Origin: an uncultured Bilophila sp.
GTDB lineage: Bacteria; Desulfobacterota; Desulfovibrionia; Desulfovibrionales; Desulfovibrionaceae
Direction of reading: 5' to 3'
Length of the DNA stretch: 6,094 nucleotides
Assembly: GCA_910585945.1 (NCBI GenBank)
Contig: CAJUHZ010000075.1
Coordinates: forward strand, 1 to 6,094
This document shows positions 6,088 to 6,094 of the stretch, piece by piece. A program made the position numbers and the translations under genes. Position 1 is the stretch's first letter. Every line of letters begins with the position of its first letter. The notes beneath the pieces are model-generated. The model was not told where the DNA came from. It saw nothing but the letters and a program-made list of their open reading frames with translations, and ran no database searches.

Positions 6088-6094
6088 GAGCGTT

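Overview
The window is a GC-rich, compact bacterial segment with three protein-coding genes, all intact, and no RNA gene, CRISPR array, transposase or phage gene that I can support. Gene content and protein sequence look most like a Desulfovibrio-type anaerobe (Desulfovibrionales, Desulfobacterota). In particular, there is a very long soluble fusion of a GlcD-like flavoprotein with a GlcF-like iron-sulfur protein, of the D-lactate/D-2-hydroxyglutarate dehydrogenase class. This placement is inference from protein style and base composition, not from a marker gene.

Layout. Bases 1-346 hold no gene. They contain a small imperfect palindrome (28-54), a strong bidirectional intrinsic terminator (stem 166-194) and an AT-rich stretch (about 240-350). 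On the minus strand, reading right to left, come an RlmM-like 2'-O-ribose RNA methyltransferase (2084 to 1158) and then, after 112 bases, an exported protein with two BOF (bacterial OB-fold, YgiW/YdeI type) domains (1045 to 347). Leftward transcription from this pair would stop at the 166-194 terminator. The plus strand carries one large gene, 2269-5958, which encodes a 1229-residue FAD plus 2x[4Fe-4S] plus 2xCCG oxidoreductase. The remaining 136 bases hold several inverted repeats but no gene.

Regulation. The 184-base gap between the divergent methyltransferase and oxidoreductase genes contains a good sigma-70-type promoter for the oxidoreductase (TTGCCA-17-TATACT). A weaker leftward promoter overlaps it (TTGCGC-17-TATAAA), so the two -10 boxes share bases. 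A perfect 6+6 palindrome (AACAAT-CGC-ATTGTT) sits just inside the predicted oxidoreductase transcript and touches the leftward -35 box. This is the most interesting regulatory structure in the window.

How the genes relate. The oxidoreductase is predicted to oxidise a D-2-hydroxy acid in the cytoplasm and pass electrons through FeS clusters to an acceptor that is not encoded here. The methyltransferase modifies RNA, and the BOF protein works in the envelope. I see no pathway joining the three; the link I can support is the shared promoter region. I did not find convincing evidence of a novel multi-gene system. The points most worth following up are the overlapping divergent promoters with their palindrome, the duplicated BOF architecture, the shortened RlmM-like enzyme, and the AGAGCCTTTT-bearing palindromic elements on both sides of the locus.
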